From the NCBI GenBank assembly GCA_029204225.1, contig CM055105.1, positions 18,331,226 through 18,395,225 of the forward strand: DNA of 64,000 nucleotides, written 5' to 3'. The DNA is from Diphasiastrum complanatum (taxonomy: Eukaryota > Streptophyta > Lycopodiopsida > Lycopodiales > Lycopodiaceae). The translations under genes and the position numbers were made by a program. How positions within the stretch are numbered: the first letter of the stretch is position 1; each line of letters starts with the position of its first letter. This document shows positions 45,414 through 58,689 of this stretch, one piece after another. The notes beneath the pieces were generated by a model. That model had not been told where the DNA came from. It did no database searches and was given only the letters and a program-made list of their open reading frames with translations.

Positions 45414-48400
45414 TCAAATTCCAACGATAGTTCTCATTTGATCAGGTGCATGCCTTAGCATAACCTTAGGTTCCTCATACCCACTTGCAGGATCCAAAAC
45501 AGTATTGTAGATTAGCTCATATGCATCGGCTAATGCGTTTGCTACTCTGCCACATGCTTCACTTCTCAATAGAGGAACTTGTAGTTGCTCAAACTCTGGA
45601 AGCCTTCCTTCATTGCCAGCCAATAGGGCAAACATAAGTTTGAGAGATTCTGACACTGCTGAAGGGGACATGTCTTCAAGATCTGAGATTCTCTTTCCAT
45701 CATCTATACCTTTGTCTTTTGAGAGTACATGTGAATGTGCTTCCTTTACGCAATGTGTTTTAATACAGGAAATCTTTTTCTGCAGGTTGCATTTTTCTAG
45801 AATAACCATGACTTCTTGGTCAACTATAGCAGCCATATGTGCTTCAATAGAGTTCTGCAAGGACTTCACAAAGTCAGGAGCAATGTTGCGAAGAACCAAA
45901 GGTTGTAGGACTCCAGATAAGCAGTTTATCAAGAAAATTCTTCGCAATGTACTTAGTCCCAGCTACAAACACAGAAAAGCAAGTATGAGACACATCAGCA
46001 CTACGCTGGGCAAGAGCTTCTAATGCTGACTTACAAAGTGACATTAAAGAAGTTAATATCTGAGTTTCCAAAAGCAAAGGAGAGTAGTAAAAATTATGAC
46101 ACATCCACTCTAGCAACAAGATGGATTGATTCAACTTTGTGTAACACAAAGCAAAGCTCTACCTGGGAGGAACCAGAATGACCATTTCCACTTAAAATAC
46201 TCTCAACCGATGTGGTCTTTCGCAAAGTTGTTGCCACATTTGAACTCCTCCGTCCAGATTCTAAACTGACACCACTTGCTCTATGGACAGGTACTGGAGA
46301 TTTCACTCCATAGTTTTCAGCCATCCTTTCGCACATCTGCCATTGAATTTGGTTATTTAGATATAACCAGAAAGCAGGCTATAAGGGCTGACTTCAAACC
46401 AGACCCAAAGCTCAAGTGACACATCTACATGATCCATTTTTGGAACTGACACGGACGTGTGGCAGGTGTATGATAACACTTGCAATATGTGACTAGAATG
46501 CAAGCACTAAAATGTCTCACCCATATGAGAGGATCTAATATTGCAGATCCATTTTTGGAACTGACACAGACGTGTGCAGGTGTAAGATAACACTCGCAAT
46601 ATGTGACTAGAATGCAAGCATTAGAATGTCTCACCTGTATGAGAGGATCTAAGATTGCAGCTACAATAGGATCAAAATCAGGTTTTTTGCATCCTGCAGG
46701 GACCATCATACTGTCATAAATATTCATCAGCTCAAGTAGCACTGAAACACCTTCACCTACAGCTGGCGGAGGAGAAAGATCCATAGTGACAGGGGGCAGA
46801 TATCTCAAAAGCTTGTCTCCACGAGCTTTCATGATATCAAAGAATTTACGAAGTGCTGCATCTCTGGCATCCCTCACTGTCACTGAAAGGGCTGCATTTT
46901 CTCCAAGGATATCGCAAATCTGCACAATTGACCATGACAGCAATGATTTTACAGCTCCAGCGTTGGTATTAATCTAGCGTGAAACAAGTCTCATGAATCT
47001 GAAAAATATTTGTTGTATCTCCCTGGTTTGTAATTTAGCCATGCTAGTGTCTCATCTTCATGATAGCTTCATGACAGTGAAGGATAGAGTATAAACATTG
47101 CTCTTTCCCCTCAAATACTCACAGTGTGACTGTAGAATTCGAAAAGATTGCTGAGTTTATACGCCAGTTGCAAACCCGGTTGAGACTGCAAGACCTGTTC
47201 CACTCGTACTTTAAAAGGCCGACACACACCTTCGAATACACGGTCAAGGACAAAGGTCATATCTGTCTCAGATTTTCCTTCATCCCTGTCACTGTCTCGG
47301 AAAAATCGGCGAGATGTAGTGATTGCCACTGCATCTGAACTAAAAAGTGCCGTTGAAAGCTCGCATTCGGAAGCCAATGCCTTGCAGGGAATTAACTTCA
47401 ATTCAGACTCCCTTATAAAAAAGTCCCACAAAACTCCTTAATGATCAAATTGATTCACAAACCTCACTAATAGAGAGTCAATGCTTGTCAAGACTCAAAA
47501 GTGAGATAAAGATACTGTGTAAATTCACCTGATGCAGCCAGGCCAACATGTCACCAACATAACGAAGAGGGTCATGAGCATGAACTTCAATAGGCCTTGG
47601 CATCCCACCAGGTCCACCACGAGTTAAAGCACTTATGAAGCGCCGGAAAAGTGAATTATGTCGCATATTAGCAACCTGCAGGTGAAAAATCAATCTTAGG
47701 TCCATTCCTATTAAGTCATATCATGCTTACAAACGCAATTGACAATTACTCACAACTCCACATATCAATCATTATTAAAACATTCCAAGAGGGTATACCT
47801 CTTCGGCACAATACTTGAAAAGTACAGGTCTTTCTTTTAAGCATCTAGCCGCAGTCTTCAGTAGGCCATTCACTTCCGGAGTATCATTGTCACCAAGGTT
47901 ACGGCATTCAGCCTGCACCCATCTGCAACATAAGCTTTATGCTTAATCAGAAATCCTTGGCTTGGGTCTCAAGTGTGTTGTCATGTGAAAATGTTACAGC
48001 TATGAGAAAGTGACATCTGGTATTAAAATATATGGGGGCAACTCAATGTATATCAAGGTACACAAGGAACTGACGAAGCTGGCATGGATGCATGGTTCAC
48101 AATCAAACCCATTTGAAAGGGGATGGAGAAGTAGGGGAGACAGTTAGGTTTGATATGCAGGAAAGAAAAAAAGGCAAAGAGGCCCTTGAAGGGCGTTGCA
48201 ACTTGCAAATTTCACGACTATCATTTGACCCTTAATGGGGGGGGATGATGAGAGAGAAAGCTGAAGCAATAGAGAATGAAACTGACAAAGTTCTCAAAAA
48301 AGTGCGAAAGTGAAATTTCTCACGCCCTAAACTCTAATACTCAAAAACAAACAACAAAACTTACAAAATCTCAGGCACTCATAAGAGAGGAATTTAATAG

Positions 48401-51400
48401 TCCAAACACATTGAAATCTAGAGCACCATAGAGCAAATTGGAAACAAAAAGTAGTAACTTGGGTTTCTCCCCACAACTCCACTAATGAAGAAAATGAAGC
48501 TGGTGGCCCCTCTCTCCCAAACAAAACATGCTCTACCACCAAGTTACATGTTGAACACTACAATTGTTGAAAGCAAACACAATAATACTAGAAAGAGTTG
48601 CAAACGTAAGGATATGGAGTTAACTAAAGTCTAGCCTAATGCCACTCAATCAGCCAACTAATATGGAGGCATCACCCCTATTTTCAGCTAACTGGAGGGT
48701 CAAGCAGGTTAGGGTAAAGCTTAATAAGGCTAAGCTTATCCAAATGCCAAATCATTACTATTAATAATACTAAGGTGACCTTATCCTTATAGTTAAGGGA
48801 CCTAATAGGCCAAATGACATGCCCACTAGCAAGTAATAACAAATAGTTAATTGTTAGCCCTTAGCCGATGTTCCATCCATAATGGCCTATAACTGCATCT
48901 ATATCATAGATCTGCATTGTTATTATTTGTTGTTGGACAACATACTTTGGGAGACTTAGGGTCCACGTCCCTTACTAGTTGGCATTTTCATTTGTCATGT
49001 GTGTCATATGGTCATTATTGGACCTTTAGCCCTAACTTACAAACTCTAGTGCCTAAGATTGTATATAGTGCTATGAATCACAATATTGATAAATGATTGT
49101 TTGGAGAGTAGCTTCTTAGCATCACAATATATTTTGATCAATTTGGCATACCTTTGGCAAAAATTTAGCTTATGATTAGTGTTGTAGACTCTACAATATT
49201 CTCGCTCTATTATTTGTATCTTGTTGATGTTCTTTGTGTTATGTAGCTATGACTAAATGTTAGCAAAACCACCCTAGAGGAAACTTGGACAAAGGATTTA
49301 AACAAGTAATGCATGTCCACTTATACAACAAAAAATTTCAGTGCAACAATGTCAAGGATAGCACTCAAGTATAACAAAAAAAAAAGGTGACCTTTAGCTC
49401 TTACCCACAAAGTATAAGATCATGAATCTAAGCATGCATTAAACAAACTATATGCTATGACAATCCTACTAACATCATCAACACACAATAGTAGGTGCAA
49501 ATTACTAGCGTAAAGATGTTTCCACACACATAGCTTTCATATATTTGTACAAAGACTAACATGATGAGTTTTTATTAGCTTTCATACATTTATACCATAG
49601 TTGCAGCGAATCGTGATTCGCGAATAGCAAAAAAAAAATTTGCTCAAAAAATCCCCCATACAGTAATGGTACCCTCTATGTAGTTCAAAACTGCTAAAAC
49701 AATTGTATAGGCCCTCAAAATACAAACCCTAAACTCAAAAAAGGCGTAAAAGGTCCATTTTACGCCTTTTTTTGAGTTTAGGGTTTGTATTTTGAGGCCT
49801 TATACAGCTTTTTTTGCGGTTTTGAACTACATAGAGGGTACCAGTACTGTATGGGAGATTTTTTGAGCAAAAAACAAATTCAATTCTTTTTTTTTTTGCT
49901 ATTCGTGAATCGCGGCTGCAACTATGATTTGTACAAAGACCAACATGATGAGTCTATTGTCCATAGGTGAAGGACAAAGTCCCCAAATTTACTACACCTG
50001 CAAAGCCGCTCATAAGCTCCCTCTTGGTAGACTGCCATCATATCCATCAACTCAAGTCCAGCACGCTGTCAAGAAAATGGAGCAATCTTTATAAGATTCA
50101 ATTTATTGCACTTTCTCTTGTTGATTATATTGAGAAACTTGCACCAATTGTAAATCAATCCAGAATAATATATAGATAGAATAATGTTGTTTGGGGCTAT
50201 CTAGGCAATTCCACAATGTAGTGAGAGAACAAATATTGGAAACAATGTATGGGAAGTGCAACGTCAATTACTCAAACTATAGGATCTTGAGCTCTAGAAG
50301 AAAGAAAAATCCAAAAATCTAATGTACATTTCATAGCACATTTCCTCCAAGAAATTTAATAGGACCTGATGACAACTACAAATTAGCCTTCAATTTAACT
50401 TGTACCTGATGATGTGTCCGAAGTAAGACTTTACAATTTGCATGTATTTCTTGAACACGAGCAAGTGCCTTGAAAAAGTTTTCACTTAAATCTTCCTCTC
50501 TAAGTGCATTCACCTTTTCAAGAAAAAAAACAAAAAATTTATCATAATTTACTTAGAAATACATGCTCACAAACTTGTCTGTAGAAAGTGAACCACTAAA
50601 CATCAATTGGTAGGATACAATAACAAAAATTACAAGCTAAAACTAAACTATTGTCCTACAAACCAAGTCACCATAACCTCATAAAGTGAAAACATAACCA
50701 CAAACCTCCTCTTGTGACAGTTGGAAGTTGTGCAAAAAAGTTGCAACAAGATCCTGTCGTTGTGTTGTACTTTCAAGCTCCAACCTCAATCTCTCAATGG
50801 CAGTTACAATATCCTTTGTAGTAGAGCTGCAACTGCTTAATGATTTTGCAATCCTGACGTCATTCCATTACAAACTAGTGAATCAACACACCATCAAAAC
50901 TTTCAAACTCCAAAAAATATCTATGGATCATTCTTTGCAAACTCCATATCCAGTTGTATTGTAAAGTTCACCCATTAGTCAAATACGACGCATTGATCTC
51001 TAAGTCTAGAAAACAAGAATCACAACCTACTACCAAACCAGTGGACGAGATGTTAAGAGATAGCTTTTATGTAAATTCATCTTCATCTCTCTCATCCTCG
51101 TTCTAGTGTATTGTGTTATTATCTTAGCTCTAATACAAGCATTTTGTGTTCTCTCTCTCTTTATCTCTCTCATGGCTTGAAGGAATGTTGTGTGCTCCAA
51201 TCTTCAATATGTGTCAAAGCAAGAGAGAATAATAAGAGAGAAAAAAAAAACACATAAAGGGAACACAACCCATCAACAATGTACCGAAGATTTGATTTCT
51301 CCAACTAGTTGAGGAGGAGGGTAATTTAATTCCATTTGCTCCATCTTGCAAGTTGCGTGAAGACTCTTTAGCTGATTCAATCTAAGTTGAGGAGGAAGGT

Positions 51401-51813
51401 TGCCTGGGAATGTTCCATAGTTTTATTCCATTTGCTCATCTTGCAAGCTACATGAATGCCTGCTATTGCAAAATTGCAATCAGCCATGACATAAAGATCT
51501 AGTTTCAGCATTGAAGAGCATGCCTTGAAAAAAGGCGTGAAAATTACTACATGGAAGCATTTACTAGGTTTGTAAATCTACCATGTTAAAAACTAGTCAA
51601 TTGCATATAGGGCAATCTGCCACGACCCCCTGTGAGGCTTTTGCCAACCTTCGTGAATAGGAAAAGGTTAGCTAGAGGCCCTTGAATGAGGTTGAAAATG
51701 CTCCGAATTTTTCACATGAAGATCATGAAAAAGGCTGTGAAGGCTCGATGTGCACAATACCAATTCAGTTATGGAGAAGGCTTCAGCATGAGAAAGAAAG
51801 TCTTGCGTGTGTA

Positions 51814-51870
<57 letters not shown>

Positions 51871-54496
51871 TTGCCTACAATGGCCTTGGTGTGGCAAATT
51901 CTCAAATACATATTTGGGTCTCATTAAAACAAAAAAAGGAGATTTGGGAGTTGCTTGTCGCTATGTTTGGTGCCAAAGCAAGAGACAAGACATTTTGTGC
52001 AACAAAAATTCTTTGAAGCTTGAACACAATATATCATTGATAGTCAAATAAACCACATAAAGTCCATAACAAACTAGCTGGAGACAATTGGTGCCAATGT
52101 TCCCAAGGAAGATGCAATGGTAGTACTTAGCAAAATGCTTGCGGATTATGATGATGTGATCTTCATGTTTCATAATCTTCCCAATCAAACTTTAGAAAGC
52201 ATAATTGTTGCTTTACTTGAAGAAGAACGTAGAAAGAAGAGCACATTCAATGCACTTGCCTCTAGCGAAGTTGCTTTGTACGCTAAGTCCTTTCAAATTA
52301 AGAAGAATTCCACGAATGGTGTTAAACATGATTCTAAAAGCAACAAGAGAGAGGATATGTGCTAATACTATGGGAAGGCAGATTTGAAGGCTAAGTAAAC
52401 CAAAGAATAGCGTGATGTGTTAGAGGAAGAGGTGGATCTTGATCTCTTTATTGAAGAAGAGTTTTGTGTGCAAATGTTTGACATATTTCTATGGGGTTAA
52501 GGGATCGTTTGAGATTTCTCATTCTAGTACTTGCCTAGAAGATGAACTCCTTGGATGCATGAAAGTTATATCTCATCTGTTTACGAACCATGTGGTTGCA
52601 CATGTAGGTGCAAGTGCTGGTGCAAGAGAGAAGATTGTCCTCTACATAGCCCTTGGATGTTTGGTGACTAAAGACTTTTTGCTAATCATGGATGTCTGAT
52701 GAAGGAACAATTTTGGAGATATGATCTTCACATCCAATATCGACAATTTCAGAAATTTGCAAAAGTCATCAAGTAAATGCACATCAACAATTAACTAGCC
52801 ATTATAGTTTAGTAATAAGTTAAATTGGTTTTCCTAGTCTTGAATTAAATGTACTCAATTTTTCAATTGACTAAGCAGTTCAATGTGCTTCATATGACGT
52901 AATTAATGGGTCCAAACCTTCAGGCTTCTTTGTGGAGATTTGCACTTGAAACCAAAGGACTAGATGTGAGGAGACTACGTAATCTCAACTTGATCTCTCT
53001 CATTCTCATTCTAGTGCTTTGTGTGATTCTCTCATACAAGCATTGTCGATTCTCTCGTCATCTTTCTCATGGCTTGAATGACTATTGCATCTAAACTTCA
53101 ATGTGGCATATACAACTAGGTAAATATTCATCAAATATGAAATTTTGTAAAGGGCGTCACTTCAACATATGCATCTCTATCGTATAAGTCAGAGAAAACA
53201 TCAAACCAACAGCAACTCTAATTTACATAATTTAAGTATATATGGAAAATATTTACCTTTCACAACATTCCACTAACCCTGAAACCTCTAGTTCAACAGC
53301 ATCAAGAGCCTGTAAAGATAATTATCAGAGAGCATTAAAGAAAGCAACAACTGACATAGCATTCAAATGATTCAAATAGACATTTAAACTAAAACTTTGT
53401 AACATTGAAATCTACCATGTTGAAAAGAGATGCAATAGAGCTACATAAAACTTAAGAAGCCAAAGAGAATGAAATCCGTACTCAATAACTCAGGTAGGAC
53501 GAGTCCAAGAAAGAAAATGATGGTTCGGGACAAGTTTTAAGAACGAATCTAGTATGTTCCTTGGATATACAAGTTGAGAGTATGTAAAAAAAAATTGCAG
53601 TTGGAGGGCAAATGAGAATGTGCAACGAGGCAAAATTTGAATTAGTGACAAAGATGGTGACACGTGTGTGAAATAGACCTTCTCCTAACTAAGTACATGG
53701 GATTTAGGGAATCATCATATTTGTTGGGCTTGGCATGCACGGGCATGGTTTGTCCATTAGCTTATGGGACAATTCCCACATCCCATATACGCATTCAGGA
53801 GAAGGTCTCTCTCACACGACAAAGGACAGCGCTTGGGAGAAAGAAAATGATTGTCAAAACAGATCACATTTATCGAAGTCGAACACAGATCCTATTTCCT
53901 AAACCAATCTGCGATCATTTTCAAAAATTCCATCAACACCTTTAGAATGGCATGTTTAACCTGCTAAACTTTTCCAAAAGTTACGTACTGAAATAGTTAA
54001 GGCACTCAAATTCAGGCAAATCGACAATGAGATCTAATTACCGATTCCACATTGCTCGAGAATGGCAAATCTCAACTCGCTAGGATCCACAGTTTGGAAG
54101 GTAAAGAAGGGCAGAAACCTAAACAAAGCTAGAATTGTAAGGTAAAAGCATTAAAATGAAACGTGGACAACAATATTGCAAATCGAGGTCTCAGTTCAAA
54201 CAAGCTCAATGAAGACAATGAAAGAAATGAGCGAGAAAGAGGATTCGTATTTTTGAAGTTGCAGAAGAGCAGACCTTTTGTGCTGTTTCTGATGCGCTCA
54301 GGAACTCGTCATTAATAGAGAGGCCACGCTTCTCAATAGTGGCGCGCAGATTGCGCCTGGCCTGCAACGTATTGTCTTGATAAAAGTCAGACAGAGTGCT
54401 GAGAGATGCGAGCAGATCAGGTGAGTCAGTCCGCGTCTCCAGCACCTTTTTCAGCTTTCGGGACAAGCCAGGCGCCAAGCTAGAGGCAACCGCCAT
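45414..54496 (-). CDS. COG6: Conserved oligomeric Golgi complex subunit 6, complete, 11 exons
   Basis: COG6 is part of lobe B of the COG tether, which captures vesicles for retrograde transport within the Golgi. Exons: 54496-54275, 53309-53257, 50853-50706, 50513-50406, 50065-49998, 47922-47799, 47675-47529, 47380-47123, 46919-46635, 46336-46163, 45962-45414. All have GT donors and AG acceptors and sum to 2136 nt (711 residues plus stop; Arabidopsis about 680). Matches include [95 protein letters not shown] and the end DQMRTIVGI. The start is the family start. No stop or frameshift was found, so it is likely functional. Introns 2 and 5 hold transposons, and the start of intron 9 duplicates the exon 9 end. 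Confidence 0.97.
46437..46664. repeat. 114-bp tandem duplication spanning the COG6 exon 9 donor
   Basis: Copy 1 holds the end of exon 9 (DPLIQ) and its CAG/GTGAGA donor; copy 2, inside intron 9, has the same segment with TGG/GTGAGA. The period is 114 bp, a multiple of three, and the reading frame stays open through both copies. Confidence 0.85.
49596..49926. mobile_element. 331-bp fold-back hAT-type MITE in COG6 intron 5
   Basis: The element is a nearly perfect inverted repeat over its full length, with ends CATAGTTGCAGCGAATCG and CG(A)TTCGCG...CTGCAACTATG, folding around TCCATTT near 49755. Flanks are ATTTATAC (49588-49595) and ATTTGTAC (49927-49934), an 8-bp target-site duplication with one change. 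CA...TG ends and 8-bp duplications are typical of hAT. It interrupts a local direct repeat (TAGCTTTCATA...ATGATGAG, 49531-49570). Confidence 0.9.
51807..51865. repeat. (GT)n(GA)n compound microsatellite
   Basis: A GT run (about 51807-51834) passes directly into a GA run (to 51865). Confidence 0.95.
52070..52430 (+). pseudogene. Copia Gag fragment (intron 2 of COG6)
   Basis: Plus-strand frame with [20 protein letters not shown], then [11 protein letters not shown] and, near the end, EDMC, a stop and [10 protein letters not shown], the broken start of a zinc knuckle. This is the C-terminal half of a Copia Gag. The rest of the polyprotein is not present. Confidence 0.7.
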
Positions 54497-54634
54497 GCCA
54501 CCCTCGCCCTCGCCAGATCAATCGATCCAAAAGAATGATCAGCCTGCCTTCCTTCTCTCCAGATCCAGTTGAGCGATGGGTACAGAAATAGAAACGCGAG
54601 AAAAACGCACACAAAGTAACAAACACCAAATCTC

Positions 54635-54661
54635 TTCCTCCTCCTCCTCCTCCTCCTCCTC
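54635..54661. repeat. (CCT)n repeat upstream of COG6
   Basis: Nine or so CCT/CTC triplets about 140 bp upstream of the COG6 start, on the non-coding side (AGG on the gene strand), likely in the promoter or leader. 54662-55390 holds no recognised feature. Confidence 0.9.
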
Positions 54662-55389
54662 ATTTTGTTGTATGTAGTTTTGAAGTTTGGTCACATCGCC
54701 CTTGAGCCTCTATCCCCTATGTCAAGTGACTCTCTTTGATTGTGAGTTTGAGGCTTGCAAAGGCCTTAGCATTTAGCTCCCTAAGGAAGATTGCTTGATC
54801 TCGTTTTCACACGCATGTCTTCACTAGTGCAAGATTCCATTTATGTCCCTCTATTTGGCTCGTCCATTGGAGGTTGCATCTTGAATGGTAGGTCCAGTGT
54901 GCCATCACGGGGCATGTTCAGCCTCCTGGTGATATCAGGGGTAATTGCCCAACATCTACTACTTGCCCAAGCCCTATGAGGATCATTATCCTCTCTTTCA
55001 CCAAGTTCACTTCCCACCCACATGAGAGCTCTTATGGGTCATCTCCCAGCTTTCCACAAGGTGTAAACTAGGCACAAAAAATAGCGCTAGAACAGTTTTG
55101 AAGATATAGAATTCACATCTGTAACAAAAGTAGAAAGGACAATCATTCATTAGAGCAGCCATCATGGTGAGCATAAATACAAAACGATGACATAGTTAGG
55201 TGGCTGTAACGAACGAGTATGAGTCTAGTTATTGATAATAACGACACAACAATGAAGCAAACCACAATTCTACTAAGAATTCCCTCAGCAATAAGTGCGA
55301 ATCGTTGTGAGTTTGTTTACAACCCATTACAACTTGTAGTATCTCCCATCGTAACAACTCTCTCTATCACCAAACTTATGCTGAAGATT

Positions 55390-56010
55390 ATAGGCTAGGT
55401 GGCACCACTTGGCTGCACACAACCTAGCTTGAGGCATGGATAACATCTTCTAATAACTCACTCACATCATCACCTTCTCCAAGAGCATAGGCCTAAAGGA
55501 TTGCATCACCTCCTTGAGATTGTCTATATCTACTCATCTACCTAGACTGGAGTCAATACACTTGTATCACAAGCCCATGATTATCAAGTTCTCGTATCTT
55601 TATAGTAGCTACAATGGGTGTCAATGGACCTCCATTGTAGCATAAGAAAATGTATGTCTTGTGCCAAGTGAAGATCCATATTTTGTTTTTCTTTTGAGTC
55701 CTAATGAACTTGCTCATATAAGAAGCTTACATTAGAATTCAATTATCAAAGTTTCAAAATCAAGGAAACAAAATTTCTATATTAATAGCACTAGCCTGCC
55801 AGGCATATCACTTTTTCATTAACTATAATTATTCAAATTAATGATGTATCCAAATATCGATATTTTTATCCACATCCATACTGGCAATAAACAAGGTATT
55901 TTTTCCTTGTGTGGTATTCATCCCTACATACAAATGCTAGGCTAAATTAATTTGAAAGTGCTAGATGTAGGACAATGCTGTAAATCATGTGGTTTTTCAC
56001 TCTCTATAAT
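55390..56010 (-). other. Third copy of the epoxide hydrolase 3' flank
   Basis: Shares ACTCACATCATCACCTT(C/G)TCC, AAGGAAACA...TTCTATATTAAT and GTAGGACAATGCTG blocks, in the same order, with 22040-22810. The coding part expected next to it is absent: similarity ends near 56010, and TCGACTC-rich LTR-like sequence follows. Confidence 0.6.
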
Positions 56011-56689
56011 AAGTCTGCAACTTTACTTGCATAGTCAAATAGTCTACATGAAGCAGAGCAAAACTCGACAGTCAACAACAGTCAGCATCGACTCGATAGT
56101 CGACACTCAACATCGACTCGATTAGAAAGTTGAATGATCATTTACTGAATCCAATACAGACTACGTCACCATTCGAAATTACTATCATGCAGTAATTGCT
56201 TTTTCTTCACGACTGTTATCTATACAGTTTACACTAAACTGTTTAAGCTTGTCTTGTAAACATGACATCATGGGTAAACACATTAGTTAGCCACGATATT
56301 TATAAACTTGCATATATACAATAAATTAGAAAAAGACAATAAGGATGAGAAATCATTGATGCATGAATCAGATTCTGTATGTGAACTCCATTGTATTAGA
56401 TTATCTGATTTCTTAGAGTTGGAGATCACAAGAGAGAGTGAGAGCAATTTAAGAAGTAAAGACATAATTTAATCTGTAAACAACATAGTAGGATCGCAAT
56501 GCATAGTGCAATACTACTATGAGTTATTTTCAGGCACATGAACAACTAATATATAGATTCTCTATTTTCTTTATGTATGCATGTGCCATTGAATGCTTTC
56601 TTATAATTTCTCTCAAAGTAATAGCAGATGCAACCGTGTACTCTAAACTATTGTAGGTCACAATTGGTAGTTAGCCATCTAGTTAGGCC

Positions 56690-57319
56690 TGTTGGATTTC
56701 AATGCTCAGCCTTAAATTCTTTTCTTAATGAGCATCCAGATCGGTTTTTGGATTTTTTTAGACCCTTCACTAAATTATCCGAGCGTGTTCGAGACCCTGG
56801 ATCGGGTCTAATTATTTCGACCCCAGAAAATTTGACCCTCAGCATATTTTTCGACCCAGTGTATATTTGTCGGCCTTTTGTATAAAATCTGACTCTATGT
56901 AATTTTTCGATACTGTCGGTTAGAAATCCTACTCAATGACTTTGCATTGATGTCCGCCAACTTTGTACATGCAGTTATGGCATAAAGGCGGTTGTAATAA
57001 CTGTAGAAAATTCACTTGTAGATATTTTTAGTATATCAAACTTAGAATCTTCATCAGAAAACTTCTTCTGATATTTTGAGTATGATAATCCATTAATCAG
57101 TATCAGCGTTATCACGCTCAACAAGTTGAAGTTATGACTTCATGCCATTGTACTCATTGTTGATAATAATCAGAGTGCAATTTGTCCTATTGTTGTTATT
57201 GTTCTATTGCACACTTGTATGAATTCTTCGTTTGAATTATTTTGCTGCTAACTGTGGTGCTTCCGATCCATGCACCTAGCTCGCTCCCAGCTTTCACTCA
57301 TATCCAATGATTTTTGACA
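56690..57319 (+). mobile_element. Copia 5' LTR, 630 bp
   Basis: Starts TGTTGGATTTCAATGCTCAG and ends TTTTTGACA directly before the primer-binding site. The family is the same as the LTR at 6953-7789. TTCGACCC-type motifs recur at 56810-56880. Confidence 0.85.
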
Positions 57320-57331
57320 TGGTATCAAAGC
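57320..57331 (+). promoter_or_regulatory. Copia primer-binding site, tRNA-iMet type
   Basis: TGGTATCAAAGC differs at one base from the usual TGGTATCAGAGC and follows the LTR end without a gap. Confidence 0.85.
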
Positions 57332-57460
57332 GGGCTTTTCAGTAATCTGCTTCTCATTGCGGATTATTAGTCTTGTTTCTATCAAGACAACATTCTAGCA
57401 AGTGCGCAGCCAACAATATTCTAAAATTGTTGTTAATATCAACGATCTCGCTCACCCAGA

Positions 57461-58260
57461 ATGGATCCGTCTTCTCTAATCGAGAGACTCAATGGAGGGA
57501 ACTATCATCTCTGGAATTTTAAAAGGAAGGTCATGTTATTAGCCAAGGAAGTGTGGGACGTTGTTGACGGCACAAAAGTCAAGCCAAAAGGTGTTGCAGC
57601 CATTATCACCAAATGGAGACTGAGAGATGGCAAGGCATTTGCCATGATTACTCTCATTATCAAGGATACACAGATAATTCACATACGAAATGCTCAAACA
57701 ACCAAGGAAGCATGGGACATCCTAGTAACCCTGTATGATATCAGGGATGTTACTTCCAAGTTATATTTCAGGAAGAAATTCTTCAACTTGAAGATGTCTG
57801 AAGCAAAAAGTGTTACAAGTCACATCAACACTTTCAAAAATCTTATGGAGCAAATGGCTACAATTGGCTCAGTCATTGAAGATTCCGATGCTGTTATGAC
57901 TCTATTTTCGAGTCTTCCTGAAGCCTATGAAAATTGGGTCATGATAATTTTGACCCAGAAGCAAATTACTCTATGAAAAGCAATTTCAATGCTTCTACAA
58001 GAGGAAATCAGAAAATCTGCATCCTCCTCAGGCTCAGGGTCGGATCCTCAAGCTCTGGGTCGAATTCAGGCTCAGGATCAAATTCCAACTCTTCATCCTT
58101 CCAACCAAAGCAAAAACTATTCTATTGATACTGCAAGAAAACTGGACATGAAATTAAAGACTGCAAAACTTTGAAATTTAACAATGACAAGAAGAAGCAG
58201 TTCCAACAACAAGAAAATTCTGCTTCAACCAGTTTTTCGACCCAGTAGCAAGAGGAAGAT
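57461..58260 (+). pseudogene. Copia Gag with a damaged zinc knuckle
   Basis: The open frame 57461-57976 gives MDPSSLIERLNGGNYHLWNF, KEAWDILVTLYDIRDVTSKL and LFSSLPEAYENWV, a near-complete UBN2-type Gag body that binds and packages element RNA. After a stop the same frame continues (LLQEEIRKS), then shifts. A knuckle YCKKTGHEIKDC appears near 58130 with the first Cys changed to Tyr and a stop beside it. Distance from the primer site (about 130 bp) is normal. The Ser/Gly-rich linker before the knuckle is frame-shifted. Confidence 0.88.
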
Positions 58261-58299
58261 GAAATAGCTTTTATGACCAAGGTCGGAGAACAGTAGAGT

Positions 58300-58620
58300 A
58301 TCAATTCTTGGTATTTTGACTCTGGAGCAACACAACACATGACTCACCATCATGACTGGTGCAATCTTTCACCCACTCTCAAGTTGTACAACTTGGAGAC
58401 AACTCATCACATTCGATCCAGGATGAAGGAACAATCAGGGTCGAATTTTAGAAAGGTGAAGTCAAGCTGCTCTCCAACGTTCTCCACGTACCAAATCCAA
58501 CCAAGAATCTTCTCTCAGTTAGTAGAATTACTAATTCAGATCAGAAGTTCAAATTCGATGCAAACGGCTACACAATACTTGACAAATCCCAAAAAATTCT
58601 AGCTTGTGGAAAAAGGAGTG
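58300..58620 (+). pseudogene. Copia protease region
   Basis: NSWYFDSGATQHMTHHHDWC near 58305-58365 carries the aspartic protease active site DSG. After it the family's LxxVLYVPxxxxNLLS block is readable in another frame (NVLHVPNPTKNLLSVS near 58475-58525). The frame is broken, so no active protease is expected. Confidence 0.85.
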
Positions 58621-58689
58621 GCAATCTTTACAAACTCAGCCACTGTTACTCCTACAACAATCAAGCTCTTCACACTTCTACTTCCGAAT

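Larger units (their letters stand above)
50985..53110 (+). mobile_element. Decayed Copia element inside COG6 intron 2
   Basis: Two diverged direct repeats, about 50985-51230 and 52890-53110, share CTCTCTCAT, TTCTAGTG, ATACAAGCATT and CTCATGGCTTGAA and look like old LTRs. Between them lies a Gag fragment at 52117-52430. The element is antisense to COG6 and lies fully within intron 2 (53256-50854). LTR ends are uncertain. Confidence 0.6.

Noticed and set aside
51682-52051. ORFs across the GT/GA microsatellite
   Set aside because: Microsatellite translation inside COG6 intron 2.
54451-54663. ORF starting with a poly-Arg run
   Set aside because: It is a translation of the (CCT)n tract and the COG6 leader in another frame.
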